Notes: generated by a model from the letters alone, not told the origin. Shown: positions 45,328 to 54,368, counted from the stretch's first letter. The stretch is 64,000 nt of DNA from DATBGZ01 sp963803115 (GCA_963803115.1 CAWDLN010000019.1:338825-402824), one strand, 5' to 3'. Numbers and translations: made by a program.

Positions 45328-45350
45328 GCCTGTCCACGAGTCCTAACGAA

Positions 45351-45776
45351 TTGGCGGTCGCGCAGCTCGGCGCGGCCGCCAGTCGTTTGTTGGCGCGGGT
45401 CGACCATTGGACCGGATCGCGCTGGTCCCAACCCGCCCGTTCGGTTCCGTTCAGCGCTCCACCGCCTCGTCCGTCGGCCAAGATCTCGGGTCTTGGAAGG
45501 TTATGGCCCCCGGAGGGGCCACAGGTCTCCAAGATTCCAGACCACGATCGGGCCCAATCGCGGGCCGATGTCGTGTATGCGCTGATCCAGCGGTTGGCCG
45601 ACCAGTGCGCCGAGGTCGAAGGCCGGCCGAGGCAGCCCGTACCGAGGTTGGACAACGACCTCGCCCTACCGGATCAGCTGCGGGTAGTGGTTGCCGACCT
45701 CCGCCTCGCGAGCCCACCGGAGGCGGTCGTGCGGCGAGCGGTAGCCAACATCGACGCCGCCGTCGCCCGTCTCTGA
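45351..45776 (+). CDS. small protein of unknown function with in-frame palindrome
   Basis: About 141 residues from TTG 45351; no ATG or GTG is available after the yccA stop. Conserved-looking parts are AASRLLARVDHWTGSRW at the N-terminus and RADVVYALIQRLADQCAEVEG, then LPDQLRVVVADLRLASP, at the C-terminus. All are helical and similar in style to a family found in other actinomycetes. The middle (about residues 40-65) is encoded by a GC-rich hairpin (45491-45534) and looks inserted. Cytoplasmic; no function assigned. Confidence 0.6.
   Translation: MAVAQLGAAASRLLARVDHWTGSRWSQPARSVPFSAPPPRPSAKISGLGRLWPPEGPQVSKIPDHDRAQSRADVVYALIQRLADQCAEVEGRPRQPVPRLDNDLALPDQLRVVVADLRLASPPEAVVRRAVANIDAAVARL
45491..45534. 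repeat. palindrome inside a reading frame
   Basis: TCTTGGA pairs with TCCAAGA and TGGCCCC with GGGGCCA around a CGGA tetraloop, separated by a 6-nt mismatch on each side. The ends resemble the arms of the GATCTTGG intergenic repeats, one of which lies 275 bp downstream. It adds amino acids in frame. Confidence 0.6.
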
Positions 45777-45809
45777 CACACGAACCTCGCCTCCCGCCCC
45801 ACCCGCACC

Positions 45810-45865
45810 GATCTTGGAGAAATACGCGCGATCGGAGATCGACTAGCGCGCATTTCCCCAAGATC
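45810..45865. repeat. GATCTTGG-type palindromic intergenic repeat, copy 3
   Basis: GATCTTGG pairs with CCAAGATC, GAAAT with ATTTC, GCGC with GCGC, and CGATC-GGA-GATCG forms the tip. The core GCGATCGGAGATCGACT is identical to copy 1. It lies between two convergent stops (45776 and 45880) and likely terminates both transcripts. Confidence 0.8.
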
Positions 45866-45879
45866 GCGGCACGAGGACG

Positions 45880-47142
45880 TCAGGTGAGGCGCTCGATCAC
45901 CATTGCCATGCCCTGGCCGCCACCGACGCACATCGTCTCCAGTCCGATGCTCTTGTCGTGGAACGAGAGGCTGTTGATCAGAGTGCCCGTGATCCGGGCA
46001 CCGGTCATGCCGAACGGGTGCCCCACCGCGATCGCCCCGCCGTTGACGTTGAGCTTCTCGATCGGGATGCCCAGCTGCTGGTAGGACGGGATCACCTGGG
46101 CCGCGAAGGCCTCATTGATCTCCACGAGGTCCACGTTGTCGATCGTCATTCCGGCGCGCTGCAGGGCCTGCTTCGAGGCCTCCACCGGACCGAGCCCCAT
46201 GATCTCGGGTGAGAGCGCGGTGACACCGGTCGAAATGATCTTCGCGAGCGGCGTGACGCCAAGGGCCGAGGCCTTCGCGGCGCTCATGATGATGACCGCC
46301 GCGGCACCATCATTGAGCGGGCAGCAGTTGCCGGCGGTGATCCGGCCGTCCGGACGAAAGACCGGCTTGAGTCCGGCCACGCCCTCAATCGTGACGCCGG
46401 GGCGGGGACCGTCGTCTGTGGACACAACCGTACCGTCGGGAAGCGTGACGGGCGTGATCTCGCGCGCCCAGAAGCCGTCGGCGATCGCCTTCTCCGCAAG
46501 GTTCTGCGACCGTACGCCGAATTCGTCCATCTCCTCGCGGGTCACGTTGTAGACCTGGGCGAGGTTCTCGGCGGTCTGACCCATGGCGACATAGACGTCG
46601 GGCAGGTCACCACTGTCCCGCGGGTCGGTCCACAGTGGAGTCTCGGCGCCCTCACGTTCCTTGGACCGCTCCTGGGCCTTGCCAAAGACGGGGTTCTGCC
46701 AACCCCCACCGACGAGCGCCTGCGCCTCGGTGGGCAGGCCGTCGGAGTTGCCCCGTGCGTACCGGGAGACCATCTCCACGCCGGCCGAAATGAACACGTC
46801 ACCCTCGCCGGACTTGATGGCATGGAACGCCATCCGCGTCGTCTGCAGCGACGACGAGCAGTAGCGGGTGAGCGTCGCGCCGGGCAGATGGTCGTAGCCG
46901 AGCAGGATCGCGACCACTCGTGCCATATTGAAGCCCTGCTCACCGCCGGGCAGTCCGCAGCCCAGGTACAGGTCTGCGATATCCCGAGGGTCGAGCTGGG
47001 GCACCTTGTCGAGCGCGGTGCGGACGATGGTGGCGGTCAGATCGTCGGCGCGAAGCGCGCCCAGGGATCCCTTAAAGGCACGGCCGATCGGCGACCGGGC
47101 GGTGGCGACGATGACGGCGTCGTTCGGGTTGAGTGCGGGCAT
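45880..47142 (-). CDS. fadA: acetyl-CoA C-acyltransferase (thiolase)
   Basis: 420 residues from MPALNPNDAV. Catalytic residues: nucleophilic Cys in LTRYCSSSLQ (about 95), His in NVNGGAIAVGHPFGMTG, and the second Cys in ETMCVGGGQGMAMV. It cleaves 3-ketoacyl-CoA in beta-oxidation or condenses acetyl-CoA. Substrate length cannot be told. Thiolase next to an SGNH hydrolase and cbs is an arrangement also known from mycobacteria. Confidence 0.94.
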   Translation of the reverse strand: MPALNPNDAVIVATARSPIGRAFKGSLGALRADDLTATIVRTALDKVPQLDPRDIADLYLGCGLPGGEQGFNMARVVAILLGYDHLPGATLTRYCSSSLQTTRMAFHAIKSGEGDVFISAGVEMVSRYARGNSDGLPTEAQALVGGGWQNPVFGKAQERSKEREGAETPLWTDPRDSGDLPDVYVAMGQTAENLAQVYNVTREEMDEFGVRSQNLAEKAIADGFWAREITPVTLPDGTVVSTDDGPRPGVTIEGVAGLKPVFRPDGRITAGNCCPLNDGAAAVIIMSAAKASALGVTPLAKIISTGVTALSPEIMGLGPVEASKQALQRAGMTIDNVDLVEINEAFAAQVIPSYQQLGIPIEKLNVNGGAIAVGHPFGMTGARITGTLINSLSFHDKSIGLETMCVGGGQGMAMVIERLT

Positions 47143-47196
47143 ACGAAGCACGTTACCGCTGGGTAGCAGTGCCGGGTAGACGGTGTGGCAGTGACA

Positions 47197-47986
47197 TCAA
47201 TCCTTGATCGAGGAGAGATTCGCCGCGGCGGCCAGGCCGGGGTAGAGCGCATATGCCAGCACTCGGTACCCGTCCGCAGACGGATGGAAGCCGTCGTGGC
47301 AGAGCATGCCCGGCGTCCGCCCGGAAGACCGGCCCGGCCTGGCCCGCGAGGTCGACGACCGTAGCCCCGGCGGCGCGCGCGGCGCTGGCCTGCGCCCGGG
47401 CGACCCGCCGCCCGTACCACCCGATGATCTGGCGCAGTGGCGGCGCGATCGCCCGTACCGCGCCCAGATCCGGGCACGTGCCGACGACCACCGCGGTTCC
47501 CGCGTCGCGCAGCCGGCGTACCGCCGTCGCCAGCGCCGCGGCCGCCTCTCCCGGTCGGACCAGATGCGTCGCGTCGTTGGCGCCGATGAGGATGACCGCC
47601 AGGTCCGGCCGATGCCCCAGCTGTGCCCGGGCCACCTGGGTGGCAAGGTCGGCGCTGCGGGCCCCCGCGACGGCCACAGTGGACAGCGCCACCGAGCCGC
47701 CTGCGTCGGCGAGCATCTGGGCGAGTTGCCCGGCTACGGTCTCCTCGACGGTCTCGACTCCGACGCCGAGCGCGCTCGCGTCGCCGAGCAGCATCAGCCG
47801 CAGCGGCGGCTTGCCACTCGAACCGAGAGAGGCCCGCACGGCCAGACCCAGGTCGGGCTTGGCGTACGGCCGCGAGCGCGCCGCGACAACCTCCGCGGCG
47901 AGAAGCGCTGCGCCACCGAGCGTGCCGGCGATGAAGGCGATCCCGGCGCCCTTGGCGAGGCGGCGCACCGTCCGGCGAGCGTTCAC
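47197..47986 (-). pseudogene. SGNH/GDSL hydrolase, frameshifted before the catalytic Asp-His
   Basis: Starts best at GTG 47986 (GGGAGGTGA upstream); a TTG at 48022 is also open. A hydrophobic N-terminal segment (about 15-35) suggests export or anchoring. Block I is LMLLGDASALGVGV (Ser in GDAS), and block III is ILIGANDATH. Near 47310 an extra C shifts the frame, so the main ORF runs on to 47153 with unrelated sequence. The true end, CHDGFHPSADGYRVLAYALY with the catalytic Asp and His, is in the next frame and stops at 47197. Confidence 0.75.
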
Positions 47987-48121
47987 GGTGGCGTCACCTC
48001 CCAGGTCATCAGGGTCGCTCAACAGGCTTCCGACAGCGGGGAGGGTACGGCGGCAGGGCAGAACCCACCGGTTGCGCAGCCGCCGAACCGGTGGTGCTTG
48101 GCTCGTCCAGGGTTGTGAGTC

Positions 48122-48922
48122 TCAAGGTGGCGAAGACGGTCGGCAGCACCACGTCGAGCGCCGAGACACCGCCCGGTAGCCCACGGCGGACGGGTGGTAA
48201 CGGTCGGCTCCGAACATCGTTTCGGGAGCGGCGTCGAACGCGGGACCGAGCAGATCGCCGAGAGAAACGGTCCGCCCGCCCGCGTGCTCGACTGCCACCC
48301 GCTGAGCCAGTGCGAGCTGCCGGCTCCATCGCCGCGCCAGCCATCGCAGCGGCGGCTGGATCGGACGGATCGTGCCGAGGTCGGGGCAGGTTGCCACGAC
48401 GACCTCGGCGCCGGCCTCGCGTAGTGATCGGACCGCGTCGGCAAGATATCCGACGGCGCTAGCCTCGTTCGCTCTGGTCGTCACGTCGTTGGCGCCGATG
48501 AAGATGACGGCCACGTCGACTCCGGCGGCTACTGCAGTCTCCGCTTGTGCCGGCAGCCACGCTGACGGCGATCCGACGATCGCCCGGCAGGTCAGTCGCA
48601 CCGGCCGATGCGCCGCGGCAGCGATCGAGTTGGCGAGCAGGGCGCCGGGCGTCTCGGCTCGGTTGTGTACGCCGTAGCCAGCGGCCGTGGAGTCGCCCAA
48701 CACCGCGAGCCGGATCGGAGGCTCGTCGCCATACTCGGAGCCATAACGCCCGCCGCAGCGCGGCGGCGGGGCCTCGGCACCGGGAATGGTCAGACGGGCG
48801 ATGATCAGCTGACCGCCGAGTACTCCGACGGCAACCGTTCCCGCGGCCGTAACAGCACCGCCGACATACGCCGCGATCGTGCCGAGCCGATGTTGCCACC
48901 GCACGACGGCGCCGTCGCTCAT
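48122..48922 (-). CDS. SGNH/GDSL hydrolase, frameshifted at its last helix
   Basis: 266 residues as read, ATG 48922 with GGAGGG upstream. N-terminal TM (about 12-40). GDSTAAGYGV holds the nucleophile Ser, IFIGANDVTT is block III, and DRYHPSAVGYR holds the catalytic Asp and His. Just after this, near 48170, the frame changes. The expected end, SALDVVLPTVFATLRL, lies in another frame that stops at 48009. The core is intact, so it may be active. It is a tandem paralogue of the next gene, about 40 percent similar by eye. Confidence 0.78.
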   Translation of the reverse strand: MSDGAVVRWQHRLGTIAAYVGGAVTAAGTVAVGVLGGQLIIARLTIPGAEAPPPRCGGRYGSEYGDEPPIRLAVLGDSTAAGYGVHNRAETPGALLANSIAAAAHRPVRLTCRAIVGSPSAWLPAQAETAVAAGVDVAVIFIGANDVTTRANEASAVGYLADAVRSLREAGAEVVVATCPDLGTIRPIQPPLRWLARRWSRQLALAQRVAVEHAGGRTVSLGDLLGPAFDAAPETMFGADRYHPSAVGYRAVSRRSTWCCRPSSPP

Positions 48923-49031
48923 GATCCCTCCTACCTTTGATCTTCAAGACTACCCGCGACAAGCACACGTATGCGTGCACTGTGCGCCAACGTCGGGTTT
49001 AGATCTCGCGTGTCGCGGCTATCGTTGGCGC

Positions 49032-49391
49032 ATGCCTACCCGCTTACGTCGTCGCAACGCGATGATGGCCTTTATCCGGGCGTTCAACCCGGGTACGCCC
49101 GACTTCGGGCGTCGACTCGCCGCGTTTCCTCGTCTGGTGAAGGCGACGGCGCGCGGCGAATACGACGGCGGCTTCCGGCTCTTCCTCATGGCCGCCGCAT
49201 CGCTGTACATCCTGTCCCCGCTGGACGCGATCCCCGAATTGATCTTCCTCTTCGTGGGCCTCATCGATGACGCGTTCGTGATCGCGTGGCTGATCGGCGC
49301 CCTGATGTCGGAGACGGAGCGGTTCCTAGAGTGGGAGAAGACCAAGGGTCGCGGCCCTTCGGTCATCGCGGCGACGGTGGCTGAACCCTGA
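49032..49391 (+). CDS. YkvA/DUF1232 membrane protein
   Basis: 119 residues from MPTRLRRRNAMM. FLMAAASLYILSPLDAIPEL is the DUF1232 signature (YxxSPxDxIPE). A second hydrophobic stretch (IFLFVGLIDDAFVIAWLIGAL) follows. Function is unknown. It lies 36 bp upstream of cbs, on the same strand. Confidence 0.88.
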   Translation: MPTRLRRRNAMMAFIRAFNPGTPDFGRRLAAFPRLVKATARGEYDGGFRLFLMAAASLYILSPLDAIPELIFLFVGLIDDAFVIAWLIGALMSETERFLEWEKTKGRGPSVIAATVAEP

Positions 49392-49427
49392 CCCACTCGT
49401 AGCAAAGATGCGGTCTAGGGTACGTGC

Positions 49428-50798
49428 ATGCGTTACTTCGACAACGTCGTCGAGATGATCGGCAACACGCCCCTGGTCCGGCTCAACAGGGTGACCGAGG
49501 GGATCGCCGCCACCGTGCTGGCCAAGGTCGAGTACGTCAACCCCGGGGGCAGCGTGAAGGACCGTATCGCGCTGCGCATGGTGGAAGAGGCCGAGAAGGC
49601 CGGCATATTGCAGCCCGGCGGCACGATCGTCGAGCCGACCAGCGGCAACACGGGGGTGGGTCTGGCCCTGGTAGCGCAACTCAAGGGATACCGCTGCGTG
49701 TTCGTGTGCCCGGACAAGGTCAGCGAAGACAAGCGCAACGTACTGCGTGCCTACGGCGCCGAAGTAGTGGTGTGTCCGACCGCCGTCGCGCCTGAGGACC
49801 CGCGTTCCTATTACCTCGTCTCGGACCGCCTCGCCACGGAGATCCCCGGCGCCTGGAAGCCCAACCAGTACCGCAACCCGGCCAATCCGCAGTCGCACTA
49901 CGAGACCACGGGTCCGGAACTCTGGGACCAGACCGACGGCCGGATCACGCACTTCGTCGCCGGGGTCGGCACGGGCGGCACGATCTCCGGTACCGGGCGC
50001 TACCTCAAGGACGTATCCGGCGGTCGAGTGCGTGTGGTCGGCGCGGATCCTGAGGGCTCTGTCTACTCTGGAGGGACGGGTCGACCGTACCTTGTGGAGG
50101 GTGTCGGCGAGGACTTCTGGCCGGACACGTACGACCGTACGGTTTGCGATGAGATCGTCGAGGTGTCCGATAAGGACTCGTTCACCATCACCCGGCGACT
50201 CGCCCGAGAGGAAGGGCTGCTCGTCGGCGGCTCGTGCGGAATGGCGGTGGTGGCCGCGTTGGACGTCGCCCGCCGCGCCTCGGCCGACGACATCGTCGTG
50301 GTCCTCCTGCCCGACGGCGGCCGCGGATACCTGTCGAAGATCTTCAATGACGAATGGATGGCCCGGTACGGCTTCCTCCGCCCGACCTCGGCAGAGTCCA
50401 CAGTGGCCGATGTGCTGGCCGGCAAGGGCATCAGCATGCCCGAGATGGTGCATGTGCACCCGACGGAGACGGTGCGCGAGGCGATCGATATCATGCGCGA
50501 GTTCGGCGTTTCGCAGCTGCCGGTGCTCAAGGCCGAGCCGCCGGTGGTCACCGGAGAAATCGCCGGTTCCATCGCGGAGCGGGACCTGCTGGACGCTCTC
50601 TTCACCGGGCAGGCTCACCTGCACGACATGGTCGAACGGCACATGGGTCCGGTGCTGCCGATGGTCGGTGGCGGGCAGCCGGTGAGCGAGGCCGTGGCGC
50701 TGCTGGAGAAGGCAGACGCGGCGATCGTGCTCGTTGATGGCAAGCCGGCCGGCGTGCTCACTCGCCAGGACCTGCTCGCCCATCTTGGCGGCGCTTGA
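49428..50798 (+). CDS. cbs: cystathionine beta-synthase with CBS-domain pair
   Basis: 456 residues. The PLP-dependent core has NPGGSVKDRIALRM (Lys 44 as Schiff base), PTSGNTGVGLALVA, and VGTGGTISGTGRYLK for phosphate binding. A Bateman module follows from about residue 330 (MVHVHPTETVREAIDIMREF and PVSEAVALLEKADAAIVLVD). Converts serine + homocysteine to cystathionine, or cysteine to H2S, in the transsulfuration pathway. The Bateman pair may bind S-adenosylmethionine. Confidence 0.94.
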   Translation: MRYFDNVVEMIGNTPLVRLNRVTEGIAATVLAKVEYVNPGGSVKDRIALRMVEEAEKAGILQPGGTIVEPTSGNTGVGLALVAQLKGYRCVFVCPDKVSEDKRNVLRAYGAEVVVCPTAVAPEDPRSYYLVSDRLATEIPGAWKPNQYRNPANPQSHYETTGPELWDQTDGRITHFVAGVGTGGTISGTGRYLKDVSGGRVRVVGADPEGSVYSGGTGRPYLVEGVGEDFWPDTYDRTVCDEIVEVSDKDSFTITRRLAREEGLLVGGSCGMAVVAALDVARRASADDIVVVLLPDGGRGYLSKIFNDEWMARYGFLRPTSAESTVADVLAGKGISMPEMVHVHPTETVREAIDIMREFGVSQLPVLKAEPPVVTGEIAGSIAERDLLDALFTGQAHLHDMVERHMGPVLPMVGGGQPVSEAVALLEKADAAIVLVDGKPAGVLTRQDLLAHLGGA

Positions 50799-50825
50799 GA
50801 ACTCCGCTGTAGTGCATTGGCGCCG

Positions 50826-51884
50826 TCAGTTCAATGGCGCCGGGATCGCGATCACGTCGACGAAGGCGCCCCGCCGGAGCACCGTCAACGGCAGACGCGC
50901 GCCAATCGCGGATCCGAGCATAAGCCGCTGCACGTCCTGCACTCCCTGTACCGGTTTGCCGCCAGCGCTGACGATGACGTCGCCCAGGAAGAGGCCAGCC
51001 TTCGCCGCCGGACTGCCGGGTACCACCTCGAGCAGGCGTAGCCCTCGGCGCTGCTTGAGCTTCTGGGCCACCGGCGGGGGCAGTGGCGCGGGCGCGCCAG
51101 CGACGCCGAGCCAGGCCCGCCGTACCCGGCCGGTCGACATCAGCTCCGAGATGATGGACCGCGTGGTGGAGTTGATCGGCACCGCCAGACCGACCCCAAT
51201 GCCGGCCACGGCGGTGTTGATGCCGATCACGCGCCCGGCGGAGTCGGCCAGGGCGCCGCCGGAGTTGCCGGGGTTGAGGGCGGCGTCAGTCTGGATCACG
51301 TCGTCGATGAGGCGGGGCCGCCGACCATCGCTGACCGGTATTGACCGTCCCAGCGCGCTCACAACCCCTGCGGTTACCGATCCGGCCAGCCCCAGGGGGT
51401 TGCCGACCGCGACCACGAGCTGCCCGATGCGCAGGGTGTCTGCGTCGCCCAGCGTTGCGGGCGGCGCGCCGCCGTCACGGACCCGCAGCACGGCCAGGTC
51501 GGCGAGTGGGTCGACCCCGACCACGTCGAACCGGCTCTCCGTACCGTCGGAGAACTCGGCTATCCCATCCTGGGCGCCGGCGACCACGTGAGCACTGGTG
51601 AGGAGGAAACCATCGTCGGTGAACGAGACGCCGGATCCGGCGCCCTCGCCCCGGTGAGTCCGTACGACTAGGGCAGCGACGCTGGGAAGGAGCTTGGCGG
51701 CGACCATGGTGACGACGCTCGAGTACGCGTCGAGGGCTTCTGCGTCGGTTGGCATCTGGGCGTCCAAGAATCGGGAGGTGTCCGAGGGCAGGTCTCGTTG
51801 CGAGGGCATACGCGTCACAACGCCGGCGGTCGGCGATTGATTACCGTCCGGCGTTCGCCTACGGCGAAGGGGGTTCCACGCCAT
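50826..51884 (-). CDS. HtrA/DegP-like trypsin-type protease with PDZ domain
   Basis: 352 residues. Catalytic triad: His in LLTSAHVVAGA (about 99), Asp in DPLADLAVLRV (about 129), and Ser in ALNPGNSGGALAD (about 212). A C-terminal PDZ domain covers about residues 265-350 (RGLRLLEVVPGSPAAKAGLF). No clear signal peptide or TM was found, which is unusual for HtrA. A cytoplasmic form, or an anchor lost at the start, is possible. Convergent with cbs, 27 bp apart. Confidence 0.88.
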   Translation of the reverse strand: MAWNPLRRRRTPDGNQSPTAGVVTRMPSQRDLPSDTSRFLDAQMPTDAEALDAYSSVVTMVAAKLLPSVAALVVRTHRGEGAGSGVSFTDDGFLLTSAHVVAGAQDGIAEFSDGTESRFDVVGVDPLADLAVLRVRDGGAPPATLGDADTLRIGQLVVAVGNPLGLAGSVTAGVVSALGRSIPVSDGRRPRLIDDVIQTDAALNPGNSGGALADSAGRVIGINTAVAGIGVGLAVPINSTTRSIISELMSTGRVRRAWLGVAGAPAPLPPPVAQKLKQRRGLRLLEVVPGSPAAKAGLFLGDVIVSAGGKPVQGVQDVQRLMLGSAIGARLPLTVLRRGAFVDVIAIPAPLN

Positions 51885-51938
51885 GCCTCAGCCAACCACG
51901 CCAGCGCAAACTCGACCACTGTTGTGACGCGAGGCGCC

Positions 51939-53651
51939 TCAGGTCAGGCAGACGTCCGGTAGGTCGAACCAGCGCAGCTCCTCAAAGCCTGCGGAGACGC
52001 GCCGGGTGCTGCCAGTTCCCGACCCGGCCGGCGGCTGTTCGGCCAGCTTGGTGAAGAGTTCCCGGGCTTCGTCGAGGTAGTCCACCAAGGCGGACTCGGG
52101 GGCCCGTTCGTGCCGCGACGGCCAGCGCAGCTTGCCCTGCGCGTCGAATCGCAGCTGGGACAGGCGAAGCGGCGGCTCCACCACGCCGCCCTTATGCCGC
52201 CACAGCCCGGTGGTCGGGTTGAACCGATAGTCGGGCAGCAGCAGCCAGCCGTGCCGGGCGACGAGGTCGACCGAATGCACGATGTACTGGAATGTGGCCT
52301 CAGAGATGAAGTAGTTGAAGCTCACCCGGATCCACCCGGGCTTGATGCCCTCGCAGCCGTTGACGATCTCCTGCTCGAACCTGTGCGACCGTTCGAGGTC
52401 GATGCCGAGCAGCCGGTGGCCGTACGGTCCGGCGCACGAACATCCGCCGCGCGACTGGATGCCGAACAGGTCATTCAGCACCGCTACCACGAAATTGTGG
52501 TGCAGATAATTTCCTCCGGGCCGACGCACCACAAAGGACAGGATCGATAGCCGATCCGCTTCCACGTTGCCAAGGATCTGCAGGTGCGGGTTCTCGCGCC
52601 AGGCTTGCACCGCACGGCGGAGGAACGCCTCTTCGTGGGCCCGGATCACGTCGGTGCCGACGGCCTGCTTGAGCGCGAATGCAAGCCCGGCTCGGATCGA
52701 CTCCACAATGGCCGGTGTGCCGCCCTCCTCACGGTGAACCGGGTCGGTGATGTAGTGGTGCTCCGAGGGGTTCACGTAGTCGACGGTGCCGCCACCGGGC
52801 ACCGTCGGCACCCGATTGCGCAGGAGTTCACGCCGTACCACGAGCACTCCTGGCGTGCCTGGACCACCAACGAACTTGTGGGGAGACAGGAAGACCGCGT
52901 CCTTGTACGCCTTGGGATGGCGGGTGCACCGGCCGTACATCTCAATCTCGACGTACGGCGCAGCGGCGGCGAAGTCCCAGAAGGACAGTGCACCGTGCCG
53001 GTGCAACAGGTCCGATATCGCGTGCGCATCGCTGATGATGCCCGTCACGTTGGAGGCGGCGGAGAACGATCCGATCTTCAGAGGCCGATCCCGATACCGG
53101 ACCAGTTCCGCCTCGAGCCGGGCAACGTCGATGTGGCCGTCGCGATCCTCGGGGATGACGACAACCTCGGCGATCGACTCGCGCCACGGAAGTTCGTTGG
53201 AGTGATGCTCGAACGGCCCGATGAAGACCACCGGTCGTTGTTCTGGCGGGATCTGGTTCGTGAATCCGTACCGGTCGTCGAGCTCGGCGGGCACCCGGAT
53301 GCCGAGGATGCGGACCATCTTGTCGATTGCGCCCGTCGTGCCCGAACCGGTGAATATCACTACGGTCTGCTCGTCGCCGCCGACGGCGTCGCGGATGATG
53401 TGGCGCGCGTCCTCGCGCAGTCGTGTGGTCTGCAGGCCGGTGCCGGACGACTCAGTGTGCGTGTTGGCGTACCGGGGAAGCACCTCCTCCCGGATGAAGT
53501 CTTCGAGGAAACTGAGTCCCCGACCAGAGGCGGTGTAGTCGGCGTAGGTGACCCGACGGGGTCCAAATGGTCCCCACATCACCTGGTCGTCACCGATGAC
53601 GCAATCGCGAATCCGGGTGAGCAGCGGACTGTCAACGGGCGTCTCGACCAT
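51939..53651 (-). CDS. class V aminotransferase (cysteine desulfurase-like) with C-terminal extension
   Basis: 570 residues. PLP-binding Lys in SPHKFVGGPG, phosphate-binding TGSGTTGAIDKM, and a catalytic-type Cys in SRGGCSCAGPYG fit the SufS/Csd group of fold-type I enzymes. The last 130 residues (from about 440) form an additional domain not found in SufS. The active Cys suggests sulfur or selenium transfer, but no suf or isc genes are nearby, so the substrate is open. Confidence 0.85.
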   Translation of the reverse strand: MVETPVDSPLLTRIRDCVIGDDQVMWGPFGPRRVTYADYTASGRGLSFLEDFIREEVLPRYANTHTESSGTGLQTTRLREDARHIIRDAVGGDEQTVVIFTGSGTTGAIDKMVRILGIRVPAELDDRYGFTNQIPPEQRPVVFIGPFEHHSNELPWRESIAEVVVIPEDRDGHIDVARLEAELVRYRDRPLKIGSFSAASNVTGIISDAHAISDLLHRHGALSFWDFAAAAPYVEIEMYGRCTRHPKAYKDAVFLSPHKFVGGPGTPGVLVVRRELLRNRVPTVPGGGTVDYVNPSEHHYITDPVHREEGGTPAIVESIRAGLAFALKQAVGTDVIRAHEEAFLRRAVQAWRENPHLQILGNVEADRLSILSFVVRRPGGNYLHHNFVVAVLNDLFGIQSRGGCSCAGPYGHRLLGIDLERSHRFEQEIVNGCEGIKPGWIRVSFNYFISEATFQYIVHSVDLVARHGWLLLPDYRFNPTTGLWRHKGGVVEPPLRLSQLRFDAQGKLRWPSRHERAPESALVDYLDEARELFTKLAEQPPAGSGTGSTRRVSAGFEELRWFDLPDVCLT

Positions 53652-53817
53652 GGTTCATTATGCGGGACGGCGCCCATGATCACTGAGTCGGCGCAGGTCA
53701 GATCGCGTTTGCAATCCCGCGGATCATCGCACACGGTGTCCGTCCGCCACGCCGGACCCGCTCGTACGTTTTCTACGGAGCTACCGGAGAGTCGGGCTCC
53801 GACCTGGGGGAGGGGCT

Positions 53818-54144
53818 TTGAGCGAAGTCGACCTGGTCGAGACCGATTGTCCAGCCGATGTCGTGGATCGGTTGCTCTGGCGCAATGCGCAACGGATCCT
53901 GCACCGGCACGTGGTGCGGCTCGACGGAATGTGTCACTGGTGCGGCTTGCTCGCACCGTGCGGCCCGAGAGAACTCGCCGTTCGTGCTGACGCGGTTTCC
54001 CGAATGCCATGGCACGAGTCATGGCTGGCACGGAATGAGATCACCCGAATGATGCCCGTGGCGCCCGCGGAGCGCAGTCAGCGCGGCGCTTGGATCCCGG
54101 GTCAGAACCAGCGGAGCATCCGATCACACCGGTCCCGACGATAA
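53818..54144 (+). CDS. small hypothetical protein with CxxC
   Basis: 108 residues from TTG 53818, supported by GGGGGAGGGGC immediately upstream. The segment GMCHWCGLLAPCGPRELAV has a CxxC plus a third Cys and could bind zinc. RMPWHESWLARNEITRMMPV is a conserved-looking block. The C-terminus is Arg/Ser-rich. No family is recognised. An AUG-less start and short length lower confidence. Confidence 0.55.
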   Translation: MSEVDLVETDCPADVVDRLLWRNAQRILHRHVVRLDGMCHWCGLLAPCGPRELAVRADAVSRMPWHESWLARNEITRMMPVAPAERSQRGAWIPGQNQRSIRSHRSRR

Positions 54145-54290
54145 GTCAACATGCGCTCCGCGGCCTGAGTGCGAACGATTTCGCCAGCACCCTTGGCCGC
54201 ACGACCCGCCCGCCACGGGCCGGCAGGCCTCCGCCGGTCGAGCGCCTCCGGCCAGGCGCGATCCCGTGGACTCGGGGCGGGACGGAGGGT

Positions 54291-54341
54291 GAGGGTACGC
54301 GATTCCCGGTTCCCCCGCATTGATCGCGGTCGCGTACCCTC
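54291..54341. promoter_or_regulatory. 12-bp inverted repeat upstream of PCD gene
   Basis: GAGGGTACGCGA at 54291-54302 and TCGCGTACCCTC at 54330-54341 are perfect inverted repeats 27 bp apart, ending 27 bp before the PCD start. It could be a stem in the 5' leader or two operator half-sites. Confidence 0.35.
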
Positions 54342-54368
54342 GCCCCACCGGTTGGGTACGGTTGAGGG

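Noticed and set aside
50799..50840. Hairpin between cbs and the HtrA-like gene
   Set aside because: Only GGCGCC, self-complementary on its own, is repeated. Too weak to call.
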